From SAR202 cluster bacterium Casp-Chloro-G2 (GTDB lineage: Bacteria; Chloroflexota; Dehalococcoidia; Lucifugimonadales; UBA3495): a stretch of 45,542 bases of DNA. The notes under the pieces were generated by a model that had not been told where the DNA came from, searched no databases, and was given only the letters and a program-made list of their open reading frames with translations. Position 1 is the stretch's first letter, and each line of letters begins with the position of its first letter. The stretch covers positions 1 to 45,542 of the forward strand of contig MUCI01000064.1 of the NCBI GenBank assembly GCA_002816575.1. The letters run 5' to 3'. Position numbers and translations under genes: made by a program. This document shows positions 7,966-15,986 of this stretch, piece by piece.

Positions 7966-8826
7966 ATGTCTCTCGCCCGCGAGCGGTTTCGCGCCGCGCT
8001 GTCCCGGCCTGATTGCACTCTGGCCGCGAATATCTTCGACCCGCTGTCGGCCCGCATCGCTCACATGCTGGACTATGAAGTCTGTTTCCTGTCCGGCTCG
8101 GTGCACAAGGTTGCCAACCTGGCCGTGCCCGACATCGTGCTGACCAACCTGTCGGACCTGGTGGACGTTTGCCGGCGCATCACCCGCATCGCCGACGTGA
8201 GCTTGATGCACGATGGGGAAGACGGGTTCGGCAACGCGGTCAACGTGGTGCGCTCCGTCAAAGAACTGGAGGCGGCGGGCGTCTCCGCCATCGAGATCGA
8301 AGACGCCATCCCGCCGTCCCGTTTCAACCAAGAGGACCTTGGCCTGTATTCAGAGGCCGAGCAGGTGGGCAAACTGGAGGCGGCGGTGGCCGCGCGCAAC
8401 GATCCCATGACCGTGATAGTCGCCCGGACCACTGTACTGGCCCGATTCACCCTGGATAAAGCGCTGGACCGGATCAAAGCCTACTCTCAGACCGGCGTGG
8501 AGGCCATCAGACTGGCCGGTTTGCGCACCAGGGACCAACTTGAGGCGGTGCACCAGGCAACCCCGTTGCCCATCACGGTGCTGAGTCCTCCCGACGGCAT
8601 GACCAACGACCGGGAGTTCCTGGCGGCCAACGGAGTGAGGATATTGATGGCGGGAAACCCGGCCTTCGGGATGGCCATCCAGGCCGTGTACGATGCCCTG
8701 AAGCACCTGAAGGACGGCGGCCCGGTGGGCGATCTGACGCCCAGGGAAGCCGATGCCGAGTTGCTGCGCCGCGTGAACCGCACCGACGAGTTCATCCAAC
8801 TGCAAAAGCAGTTTCTGCGCCACTGA
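7966..8826 (+). CDS. Isocitrate lyase/PEP mutase superfamily protein, oxaloacetate decarboxylase-like
   Basis: A 286-aa TIM-barrel lyase. The pattern FDPLSARIAHMLDYE, FLSGSVHKVANLAVPD, HDGEDGFGNAVNVV and IEIEDAIPPSRF follows the Pseudomonas oxaloacetate decarboxylase type of the superfamily rather than isocitrate or methylisocitrate lyase, whose flexible-loop KRCGH motif is absent. Metal-binding Asp/Glu residues lie in the DGED segment. ATG at 7966 is chosen because AGGGGG lies upstream and family similarity begins there; an upstream ATG at 7897 would add residues without similarity. It may decarboxylate or cleave an oxo-diacid from the neighbouring pathway; the exact reaction is unproven. 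Confidence 0.88.
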   Translation: MSLARERFRAALSRPDCTLAANIFDPLSARIAHMLDYEVCFLSGSVHKVANLAVPDIVLTNLSDLVDVCRRITRIADVSLMHDGEDGFGNAVNVVRSVKELEAAGVSAIEIEDAIPPSRFNQEDLGLYSEAEQVGKLEAAVAARNDPMTVIVARTTVLARFTLDKALDRIKAYSQTGVEAIRLAGLRTRDQLEAVHQATPLPITVLSPPDGMTNDREFLAANGVRILMAGNPAFGMAIQAVYDALKHLKDGGPVGDLTPREADAELLRRVNRTDEFIQLQKQFLRH

Positions 8827-8937
8827 AATAACCCTGACGGGCGCGGCCCGGCCACGCCGCTGCCAGGGCAATCTCAGATCGAGCGTATGTTAAAATCGCA
8901 GTGTTCCGGCACACAGGCTAGTGAATAGGAGAAAGCT

Positions 8938-11250
8938 ATGGCTTCCAACGTGGTTCTGTCCAACCAAGAATTCAATGTGGTGGGCACCAGGCCCATCCGT
9001 CACGACGGCAATGACAAAGTAACCGGGCGAGCGCGCTACAGCGCCGATATGACTCTCCCCCGGCTATTGCACGGCAAGATTCTACGCAGCCCCCACGCCC
9101 ACGCCCGCATCAGGTCCATCGACCCGACCCGCGCCCTGTCGCTGGATGGCGTGAAGGCAGTGGTAACCGCCGCTGACTTCGCCCAGCCAAGCGGCAAGAT
9201 CGCCGACCTGGGTGAAGGCGCCATGGCCAACCCCAAGTGGATCAGCAACAACTGCATGGCCGCCGAAAAGGCCCTGTACAAAGGGCACGCCGTGGCCGCT
9301 GTCGCCGCGACTACCCTCGGGATCGCCGAACAGGCAATGGCCTTGATCGATGTTGACTACGAGGTGCTGCAGGCCGTGGTAGACCTGCCTTCGGCCATGA
9401 AAGACGACGCGCCGATTTTGCACGAAAGACTAGCCAACTCGGAGAACGCGAACATCCGCCCCGGTGGTCTGCGCGATGACGACGATACCGGCAAAGCCAC
9501 CAACATCTCCAACCACTTCGTTTTCGAGTTGGGAGACCCGGAGAAAGGACTCAAGAAGGCTGATATCGTGGTGGAGCGGGAGTACACCACCTCCACGGTG
9601 CATCAGGGTTACATCGAACCGCACACCGCCACCGCCATGTGGGGAGAAGACGGCAAGTTGACCATCTGGTGCAGCAGCCAGGGTCATTTCCAGATCCGAG
9701 ACCTCACCAGTCTGGTCCTCGGCGTTCCCGTTTCTGACATCAAGGTGATTCCCATGGAGATCGGCGGCGGCTTCGGCGGAAAAACGGTTATCTACCTGGA
9801 GCCGGTGGCCGCGGCGCTTTCCAAGAAAGCCAGGCGTCCGGTGAAGATATCAATGGGCCGCGCTGAGATCTTCGAGGCGACGGGGCCGACCTCGGGCAGT
9901 TCCATCCGGGTGAAGATCGGAGCCAACAACGACGGTATGATCACCGGCGCCGATGTCACCATGATCTACGAAGCCGGTGGCTTCCCCGGATCGCCCATCA
10001 ACCAGGCTTGCCAGTGCGTTCTGGCGCCCTATGAGATCGCCGATGGGCGGATCGAGGGCTACGACGTGGTGCTAAACAAGCCCAAAGCCGCCGCCTACCG
10101 CGCACCAGGCGTGCCTGCGGCGGCCTTCGCGGTGGAGTCGGTCATCGACGAGATCTGCGAAAAGCTTGGGGTTGACCCGCTGGAATTCAGGGTTAAGAAC
10201 GGGTCCAAGGAAGGGAGCCGCCGCATCCCCGGTCCGGTCTTGCAAAGGGTCGGCTACATGGAAACCTTGGCGGCGGCCATGAATACCGAACATTACAAAA
10301 CCCCACTGACGGGCCCCAACCAGGGCCGGGGAGTCGCCGCTGGGTTCTGGTTCAACGGCACCGGACCAGCCTGCGCCACCGCCAGCGTCAATGCCGACGG
10401 CACGGTAAGTCTAACCGAGGGCTCGCCCGACATCGGCGGCGGCCGGGCGTCGATGGCGATCCAGTTGGCTGAAGTGCTGGGCATACCCGCCGAGGACGTA
10501 CACCCATCGGTGGGCGACACCGACGCCATCGGCTATACCTCTTTGACCGCCGGCAGCGGGGCTACCTTCAAGTCCGGCTGGGCTTCATTCGAGGCAGCCA
10601 CGGATATCAAGCAGCAGATCATTCAGCGGGCCGCGCGGATCTGGGATGTCGGGCCCGAGCTTGTGGAATACGCCGATGGCGTGGCTTCCCACAAGTCAGA
10701 CCCAGAGTTGAAGTTGACCTTCAAGCAGATCGCCGCCCGGTTGAACGGGACCGGTGGACCGGTTATCGGTCGCGGCAACGTGAACCCGGCGGGAGTGGGT
10801 AATGCTTTTGCGGTGCACATAGTTGACGTGGAAGTAGACCCGGAGACCGGCAAGGTGGACATCCTGCGCTACACCGCACTACAGGACGTGGGCAAGGCCA
10901 TCCATCCCAGCTACGTGGAGGGTCAGTTGCAAGGTGGAGTAGCACAGGGGATCGGCTGGGCGCTAAACGAGGAATACGTCTATAACGCATCCGGCGCGAT
11001 GGCCAATTCGTCCTTCTTGGACTACCGGATGCCCACCAGCCTTGACCTGCCAATGATTGACACGGTGATCGTGGAGGTTGCCAATCCTGGACATCCCTTT
11101 GGAGTCCGGGGGGTCGGTGAAGTGTGTATAGTGCCTCCCATCGGCGCGGTGGCAAACGCCATCCACGCCGCCGCCGGCGTCCGCATGGGTGTGCTGCCCA
11201 TGTCTCCGGGCAACATCCTGGAAGCCCTGTGGGCCCAGGAAGGCAAGTAA
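8938..11250 (+). CDS. Xanthine dehydrogenase family, molybdopterin-binding large subunit
   Basis: A 770-aa molybdenum hydroxylase large subunit, which hydroxylates aldehydes, N-heterocycles or aromatic acyl compounds using water. Seen: RPIRHDGNDKVTGRARYSAD at the start, HGKILRSPHAHARI, the cofactor loop GGGFGGK near residues 277-283, AYRAPG near 386-391, and the catalytic Glu728 in GVRGVGEVC. The AYRAPG loop lacks the Cys of true CO dehydrogenases (AYRCSF), so this is not form I CoxL. AGGAGAAAG precedes the ATG. The usual FAD and 2Fe-2S subunit genes are not adjacent on either side, so this is an orphan subunit or uses partners encoded elsewhere. Confidence 0.94.
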   Translation: MASNVVLSNQEFNVVGTRPIRHDGNDKVTGRARYSADMTLPRLLHGKILRSPHAHARIRSIDPTRALSLDGVKAVVTAADFAQPSGKIADLGEGAMANPKWISNNCMAAEKALYKGHAVAAVAATTLGIAEQAMALIDVDYEVLQAVVDLPSAMKDDAPILHERLANSENANIRPGGLRDDDDTGKATNISNHFVFELGDPEKGLKKADIVVEREYTTSTVHQGYIEPHTATAMWGEDGKLTIWCSSQGHFQIRDLTSLVLGVPVSDIKVIPMEIGGGFGGKTVIYLEPVAAALSKKARRPVKISMGRAEIFEATGPTSGSSIRVKIGANNDGMITGADVTMIYEAGGFPGSPINQACQCVLAPYEIADGRIEGYDVVLNKPKAAAYRAPGVPAAAFAVESVIDEICEKLGVDPLEFRVKNGSKEGSRRIPGPVLQRVGYMETLAAAMNTEHYKTPLTGPNQGRGVAAGFWFNGTGPACATASVNADGTVSLTEGSPDIGGGRASMAIQLAEVLGIPAEDVHPSVGDTDAIGYTSLTAGSGATFKSGWASFEAATDIKQQIIQRAARIWDVGPELVEYADGVASHKSDPELKLTFKQIAARLNGTGGPVIGRGNVNPAGVGNAFAVHIVDVEVDPETGKVDILRYTALQDVGKAIHPSYVEGQLQGGVAQGIGWALNEEYVYNASGAMANSSFLDYRMPTSLDLPMIDTVIVEVANPGHPFGVRGVGEVCIVPPIGAVANAIHAAAGVRMGVLPMSPGNILEALWAQEGK

Positions 11251-11350
11251 GAGGCAGCCGCGAAACGGCGCCAGATAAACCAAGCGCCGCCCGGTACGGA
11301 TCCGTTTCGCCCTCGCCCTGAATCGACCAACAAACCGGAAACACGATTGA

Positions 11351-11384
11351 GAGGCCCCAGGCTCATGCACGAGCCTGGGGCCTC
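11351..11384. terminator. Perfect 14-bp hairpin downstream of the molybdenum hydroxylase gene
   Basis: Arms GAGGCCCCAGGCTC and GAGCCTGGGGCCTC match perfectly around the loop ATGCAC, 100 bp after the stop codon of the upstream gene. The stability suggests transcription termination, though no T-run follows. It is directly followed by the palindrome TGTGCGCACA. The rest of the 11251-11701 gap holds no gene I can support, only the promoter candidate at its right end. A related hairpin occurs at 44290-44324. Confidence 0.6.
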
Positions 11385-11641
11385 TGTGCGCACAGCCCCA
11401 TCTCGATCGAGTCGCCCTCCAGCCAAGCTTTGGGGGAATGTTGAAAGCCCGATCTTTTGGTTCCATCAACCTAGACCGTGTGGTAGGCTGTTCGATGCGA
11501 ACCGCCAGGCTGCCACGGCTTTGAACTAGACGTTGGCGCTAACACCGCCGGAATAGACTCGCCCGGTGAAGTTTGCCCCGGCCGTCTGCGGAAGTCATCT
11601 TCGGTTTGGTCCGGTCCAATGTTCTTAGTCCTGGCGGCCGC

Positions 11642-11669
11642 TTGACAGGAAATGGTTTCCGAATAATCC
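11642..11669 (+). promoter_or_regulatory. Candidate sigma-70 promoter with internal dyad for the GMC gene
   Basis: A consensus -35 TTGACA (11642-11647) is followed after 16 bp by TAATCC (11664-11669), 33 bp before the ATG of the GMC oxidoreductase. The spacer contains the dyad GGAAA-TGG-TTTCC, which could be an operator. Spacing is one base short of optimum. Confidence 0.5.
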
Positions 11670-11701
11670 TAAAGTCGAGATTAAATATCTAGGGAGAATC
11701 C

Positions 11702-13276
11702 ATGAAATACGACATTGTCATCGTCGGCGGCGGGGCTGCTGGTTCGGTGCTGGCCAGCAGATTAGCCGAGGACTCGAATACCTCGGTGCTGTTGCTGGAA
11801 GCCGGGCCGGATTACCCGGACCCAGCCAGCCTGCCGGACGAGGTTAAATTCGGCCACACACGATACGCCGAAGCCCAGGACTCACAGCACAACTGGGCGC
11901 TGCGCGGGACCATCACCGAAGAGCAGGGCGAGATTCACGTGGCCCAGGGCAAGGTGATTGGCGGCGGTTCATCCATCAACGGTCAGGCGATGCAAAGAGG
12001 ACTGCCCGAGGATTTCGAGAACTGGGCCGAAATGGGCAACACCGAATGGTCCTACACCAAGGTGCTGCCCTTCTTCAGGAAGTCGGAGCACGATCTGGAC
12101 ATACGTGATGACTTCCACGGCACGGACGGACCGATGCCCGTAAGGCGCCGCCAGTCCGGCCCGACGCCCGACATTCAAAGGGCGTTCCGGGAGGCCTGCT
12201 TGCAGGAGGGCTTCAACGTCACGGAAGATACCAATGGCCCCAACCCGGCCGGGGTTGGCGTGGCGCCTTCGAACAACCTGGACGGCATGAGGATGAGCGC
12301 CGCCATGACCTACCTGGGTCCCATGCGCCACCGCCTCAACCTGACGGTGCGGGGCGGGGTACTGGTCAGGAAGATTCTGATAGAGAACAACAAGGCCGTT
12401 GGCGTGGAAGCCGAAAGCGGCGGCGATGTCTTCAACATCGAAGCTGACCGGGTGGTACTGAGCGCCGGAGCTATCAAATCGCCCCACCTGCTTATGCTGT
12501 CAGGCATCGGCCCGGAAGACCAACTGAAGGAATTTGGGATTCCCATCATCAAGGCGGCGCCAGGGGTGGGCCAGAACCTCTTTAACCACCTCAGCTCCCA
12601 CGTCGCCTTCAAGGTCAAGGACGGGGTGACCCTGTCCGGCGATGTCGACGCGGTCCATTACAGCCTGCATTACTCGTCGGAGGGGACAGGCATCGTGAAC
12701 GACATGGTGCTGCGGACGAATCCGGTGGTTGACGAACGTGAGGAGAAAGTACCCGGGTTACGGACCAAATACGTCACCGACGGTATCTCGCCCGATCAGG
12801 TGGGGCGGATCTCCTGCACGCTTGGCCTGCCCGATGGCTCAGGACAGGTCAGGCTGGCGTCAACCGACCCTTCGGTGCAGCCGTCTTTCAACTACCAGTA
12901 CCTGCAGAACGCCAACGACGCCAAGCGCGTCCGGGACGGAGTACGGATGGCCACCAGGTTCCTGGAGACCGATGCGTACAAGGACGTGTTGGACCACCGG
13001 ATCAACCCCACCGACGATATCTTGGCCGACGATGACGCTTTGGACCTGTGGATACGCCAGAACGTGGGCACTGCCAGGCACGTTTCCGGGACCTGCAAGA
13101 TGGGACCAGATTCGGACCCGATGGCGGTGGTCGATCAGTACTGCCGGGTAAAGGGGATACAGAGCTTGTGGGTGGTTGACGCATCGGTGATGCCTCGGGT
13201 CCCCAGGTCCGGCGGCGCCCATGCCACGGTCCTGATGATCGGAGAACGGGCGGTAGACTGGATCGCGGCGGGTTAA
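11702..13276 (+). CDS. GMC family oxidoreductase (choline/alcohol dehydrogenase-like), His-His type
   Basis: A 524-aa FAD-dependent alcohol oxidoreductase. The Rossmann motif GGGAAGSVLASRL (residues 9-21) and LLLEAGP bind the FAD ADP moiety; GKVIGGGSSINGQ is GMC signature 1; GAIKSPHLLMLSGIGP is signature 2. The C-terminal active site shows His460 in ARHVSGTCKMG and His507 in GGAHATVLM, a His-His pair as in glucose and aryl-alcohol oxidases. AGGGAG precedes the ATG and a promoter candidate lies just upstream, so it is probably transcribed alone; a strong terminator follows at 13341. A second, different GMC gene lies at 27753. The alcohol substrate is unknown. Confidence 0.94.
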   Translation: MKYDIVIVGGGAAGSVLASRLAEDSNTSVLLLEAGPDYPDPASLPDEVKFGHTRYAEAQDSQHNWALRGTITEEQGEIHVAQGKVIGGGSSINGQAMQRGLPEDFENWAEMGNTEWSYTKVLPFFRKSEHDLDIRDDFHGTDGPMPVRRRQSGPTPDIQRAFREACLQEGFNVTEDTNGPNPAGVGVAPSNNLDGMRMSAAMTYLGPMRHRLNLTVRGGVLVRKILIENNKAVGVEAESGGDVFNIEADRVVLSAGAIKSPHLLMLSGIGPEDQLKEFGIPIIKAAPGVGQNLFNHLSSHVAFKVKDGVTLSGDVDAVHYSLHYSSEGTGIVNDMVLRTNPVVDEREEKVPGLRTKYVTDGISPDQVGRISCTLGLPDGSGQVRLASTDPSVQPSFNYQYLQNANDAKRVRDGVRMATRFLETDAYKDVLDHRINPTDDILADDDALDLWIRQNVGTARHVSGTCKMGPDSDPMAVVDQYCRVKGIQSLWVVDASVMPRVPRSGGAHATVLMIGERAVDWIAAG

Positions 13277-13340
13277 ACCAGCCCTGACGAAGTCTAAGAT
13301 GCCGGCCTGAAACCGGCGGACCGCAGAACAACCTAGAAAG

Positions 13341-13376
13341 AAAAAAGCACCGACCGAATCTGGCCGGTGCTTTTTT
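13341..13376. terminator. Intrinsic terminator after the GMC gene
   Basis: A-run plus stem: AAAAAAGCACCG and CGGTGCTTTTTT pair across a partly paired interior (ACC/GGC with one mismatch) and a small loop. The T-run on the plus strand and matching A-run make it usable in both directions. It lies 64 bp after the GMC stop codon. Confidence 0.85.
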
Positions 13377-13771
13377 ATTCCGTGAGGCTCGAACTCTCGG
13401 TCAAAAACGGTTTGGTGGTTTCGGCGGCTAAACGCCGCTTTCTTTGAGGTACCGATAATCGACGTTGGTTCTTTTTCAACTCTACCTCAGGCTCCCGCAT
13501 CTCTTTCGGGACCTTTAGGACAGCCGCCATGCTAGATGTGAGGCTGCGAACGCATCATCGGATTCCATATCGGCGAATCTAAGCCCTACGCCGGGGATTC
13601 CAGATGAGGGTTCCCACTCAACCAAGAATGGTGTAGGCACCGCTGTGCTGATCACTTCCAACGCGCATGCTGTTGGGTAGCGAAAAATGGATCGCGGGTC
13701 GCGTTGGGTCCAACATGCTTGGTTCGCAGGTATCCACCTCGCCGTTGGTATCGGCCCCGCGGATAAATGGT
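13377..13771. other. Non-coding stretch between terminator and CGNR-like gene
   Basis: No gene is supported. A minus-strand frame at 13515-13778 has no recognisable product, and the plus-strand frame of the downstream gene extends left to 13667 without a ribosome site. Low coding signal here and the strong terminator to the left suggest an insertion or decay boundary. Confidence 0.35.
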
Positions 13772-14698
13772 ATGACAAACGATGTATTCAAGATTCCCGA
13801 TCAACCCGGCCTTTGGGTAAAGGGTGGAGGCTGGCTGTTTGAATGGCTAGAAGTCCCAAGCCAAACTTGGCCGCTTGAATCTGGCGATACCGAAGTCGAG
13901 TGGGCTCTGGTCTACAGAATGTCCGGCGAGCCAAAGTTGGAGGTTTACGATCCTCTTTCTCAGCCCGAGCCGGTCTATCTGGCGTTTGCCGATCTGGGCA
14001 AGGCGGTGTGGGACGGTTGTGACCGGCGATTATTGGACGATTCGAAACTTGATGCAGATGTTCAAGAACGATTTGAGACTGCCGCAGGCCGGTTTATATT
14101 CCAATACGGGCCGCCGGTAGATCCAGGAGCCACCGGCATATCCCCGATGGAGAGGTCGGTGCACCACATGTTGCGTCAGGCACAGTTGGTCGACCTCGCC
14201 GTCCGATACCTCCGAGTGCGAAAAGGGGAGGAGGACACGAATCGACTTCGAAGTTATCTCCAGGCCGCACCGACGGCTGCAACGAAGAATGGCGAGGAAC
14301 TTTCAGCCGAGTCGCCAATTCCGACATTGGACTCATTCTATGAGATAGTGACCGCGGCTGAGGCGATGATTGATGGTCTGCAAACAAGTCAACTGAACCT
14401 TGGCGGTCTGGGGCTTGCCGTCCGGCCGCCCAGGCCTGACGAATCATCGCGGGATTGGACATTTGAACTGCGGTTCGAACATCTATTGAGCGTGATCTGG
14501 TATCAAACCCTAAAGTCGATCGTCTTGGGAACGCTGGTACGCGCCTGCCGGAACGTGCGCTGCCGCAAGCCCGGGCGGTTATTCGAGCCGTCTCGGACGA
14601 ACCAGTGGTACTGCAGCACAAGATGCCGCAACACGCATAACGTGTGGATGTTTAGGCATCCCACACAGTCCGGGCGCCTTGACGATGTACTCCCTTGA
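13772..14698 (+). CDS. CGNR-like zinc-finger domain protein
   Basis: A 308-aa protein of unknown function. The last ~45 residues carry ACRNVRCRKPGRLFEPSR followed by WYCSTRCRN, a C-x4-C...C-x3-C pattern with trailing Asn-x-x-x-W. It resembles the CGNR zinc finger, a putative DNA-binding domain usually found C-terminal to an ABATE-type domain, but the Gly of the name motif is Arg here. The N-terminal part is rich in Trp and acidic residues and I do not recognise it. ATG 13772 is preferred over 13667 because the protein becomes compact there; the ribosome site (GGAT) is weak for either. It may be a transcriptional regulator; this is the only DNA-binding candidate in the first 42 kb. Confidence 0.6.
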   Translation: MTNDVFKIPDQPGLWVKGGGWLFEWLEVPSQTWPLESGDTEVEWALVYRMSGEPKLEVYDPLSQPEPVYLAFADLGKAVWDGCDRRLLDDSKLDADVQERFETAAGRFIFQYGPPVDPGATGISPMERSVHHMLRQAQLVDLAVRYLRVRKGEEDTNRLRSYLQAAPTAATKNGEELSAESPIPTLDSFYEIVTAAEAMIDGLQTSQLNLGGLGLAVRPPRPDESSRDWTFELRFEHLLSVIWYQTLKSIVLGTLVRACRNVRCRKPGRLFEPSRTNQWYCSTRCRNTHNVWMFRHPTQSGRLDDVLP

Positions 14699-14829
14699 CC
14701 AGGGTCCGGGAGTCGTGGCAACCGGTGATCACCTACGACCTCGGACCGGCGTTATGGCCTTCCGGGAAAGTCAGATTTGGGACGGGGTGGTCTGTATATC
14801 AGGCGCTGGCTTCCCCGGTGGCTCGCTGG

Positions 14830-15681
14830 CTATCTCGCGCCGGGCGACCAGTTGTAGATCTTCTGGAGAGAGCCGCCCATGAGGACCGACCGCTCCGCAT
14901 CCGATAGTTGGTCCGTAACCCGGAACGCCTCCACGCCCTGCTCGTAGTTCAACAGCAGCACCGCCCGGGTCCAGTCGGTGCCCCACATGCACCGGTCGAG
15001 TCCGAACGCATCGAACACCTTGCTCAGAGGCTCCCAGATGTCCGGGTAGGGGAAAGGCTGGTGGGACAGGGTGCCGGCGCCGGAGATCTTGATAGCCACG
15101 TTGTCGTAAGCGGCCAGGGCCAGCACGTTTGCCAGGTCGGCGAACGGTTCCGGCGGCGGCGGCGGCTCGAAAGGCTGGACCAGACCCACATGATCGACCA
15201 CGATCTGCGTGTCTGGATTGCGCCGGGCCAACTCGCCCATGAGTTGCAACTTGCCCGAACACATGACATTGATGGGGATTCCGGCCTGGGCGCCGGCGGC
15301 GAAGATCCGGTTGAGACCTGGGTCATCCGCCGTGTATTCCTGGGCGGTGAGCATGACGCGGGCCCCAGCCACGCCGGGAGTCGCCGCCCAATCCGCGACC
15401 TCATCGGCCACCGATTCCGACGCGGGATCGAAGGGCTTGATCAGGGCAAACCGGTCCGGGTGGGCCGCGTATACCTCCAGCGCATAGCTGGCATCGTAGC
15501 GGTAGAGACTGAACGGTGATATCAGCAGGGCCCCGTCAACGCCGACCGCGTCCATCGCCGCCACCATGTCGTCACCCGTAACCTCGTCCGGCCCCTGTAA
15601 AAAGCCGCTCCAAGGACGGCCCGGATGATTTCTCTCATAGGCGTGTACTTGGACGTCGATCGTGGGAGTTTGTGTTGCCAT
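14830..15681 (-). CDS. Amidohydrolase family protein (amidohydrolase 2 type)
   Basis: A 283-aa metal-dependent TIM-barrel hydrolase or decarboxylase related to 2-pyrone-4,6-dicarboxylate lactonases. It begins PTIDVQVHAYERNHPGRPW, where the usual D-x-H-x-H metal motif reads Q-x-H, then DGALLISPFSLYRYDASYALE, the strand IVVDHVGL with a ligand His, and FGLDRCMWGTDWTR with the catalytic Asp. ATG 15681 is chosen with GGTGAG about ten bases upstream; a GTG at 15690 would overlap that site. It diverges from the MFS transporter across a gap that holds a perfect palindrome. Probable role: hydrolysis or decarboxylation of a cyclic or aromatic acid; the substrate is unknown. Confidence 0.9.
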   Translation of the reverse strand: MATQTPTIDVQVHAYERNHPGRPWSGFLQGPDEVTGDDMVAAMDAVGVDGALLISPFSLYRYDASYALEVYAAHPDRFALIKPFDPASESVADEVADWAATPGVAGARVMLTAQEYTADDPGLNRIFAAGAQAGIPINVMCSGKLQLMGELARRNPDTQIVVDHVGLVQPFEPPPPPEPFADLANVLALAAYDNVAIKISGAGTLSHQPFPYPDIWEPLSKVFDAFGLDRCMWGTDWTRAVLLLNYEQGVEAFRVTDQLSDAERSVLMGGSLQKIYNWSPGAR

Positions 15682-15727
15682 CGCGCTCACCGCATTCCTA
15701 TCCGGATTTGAAGGCCAGCCGGCCTCG

Positions 15728-15739
15728 GGGTCATGACCC
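15728..15739. promoter_or_regulatory. Palindromic candidate operator
   Basis: GGGTCATGACCC is a perfect 12-bp palindrome in the 305-bp gap between the divergent amidohydrolase and MFS transporter genes, 47 bp upstream of the amidohydrolase start. Position suggests a regulator site. Nothing else is recognised in the 15682-15986 gap. Confidence 0.4.
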
Positions 15740-15986
15740 TTCAGCTTAATGCTGGCAGTGTAGGAGTGCGATCCGGCCCCGTCAATAACTTTTCAGATCT
15801 GGTTGGGAACGGTATAAGTCGCTGCATCGGGCCTTAGAAGGCGATTATCCGTCTGATTTGCATTGCGAAGCAGATTGACGCACCGGGTCCGTAGGCATAT
15901 AGTTCGCGCTACCCTTGGGATGTAAGCGTCAAGGGAAGCCAATCTCGTTATTCCAAGCACGATTCTGGATGGGACGTAGCGATAAT

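Noticed and set aside
8938-11250. Form I CO dehydrogenase large subunit
   Set aside because: The AYRCSF active-site loop is absent; the loop reads AYRAPG.
13515-13778. 87-aa minus-strand frame antisense to the start of the CGNR-like gene
   Set aside because: No family motif, no ribosome site, overlaps a likely start region.
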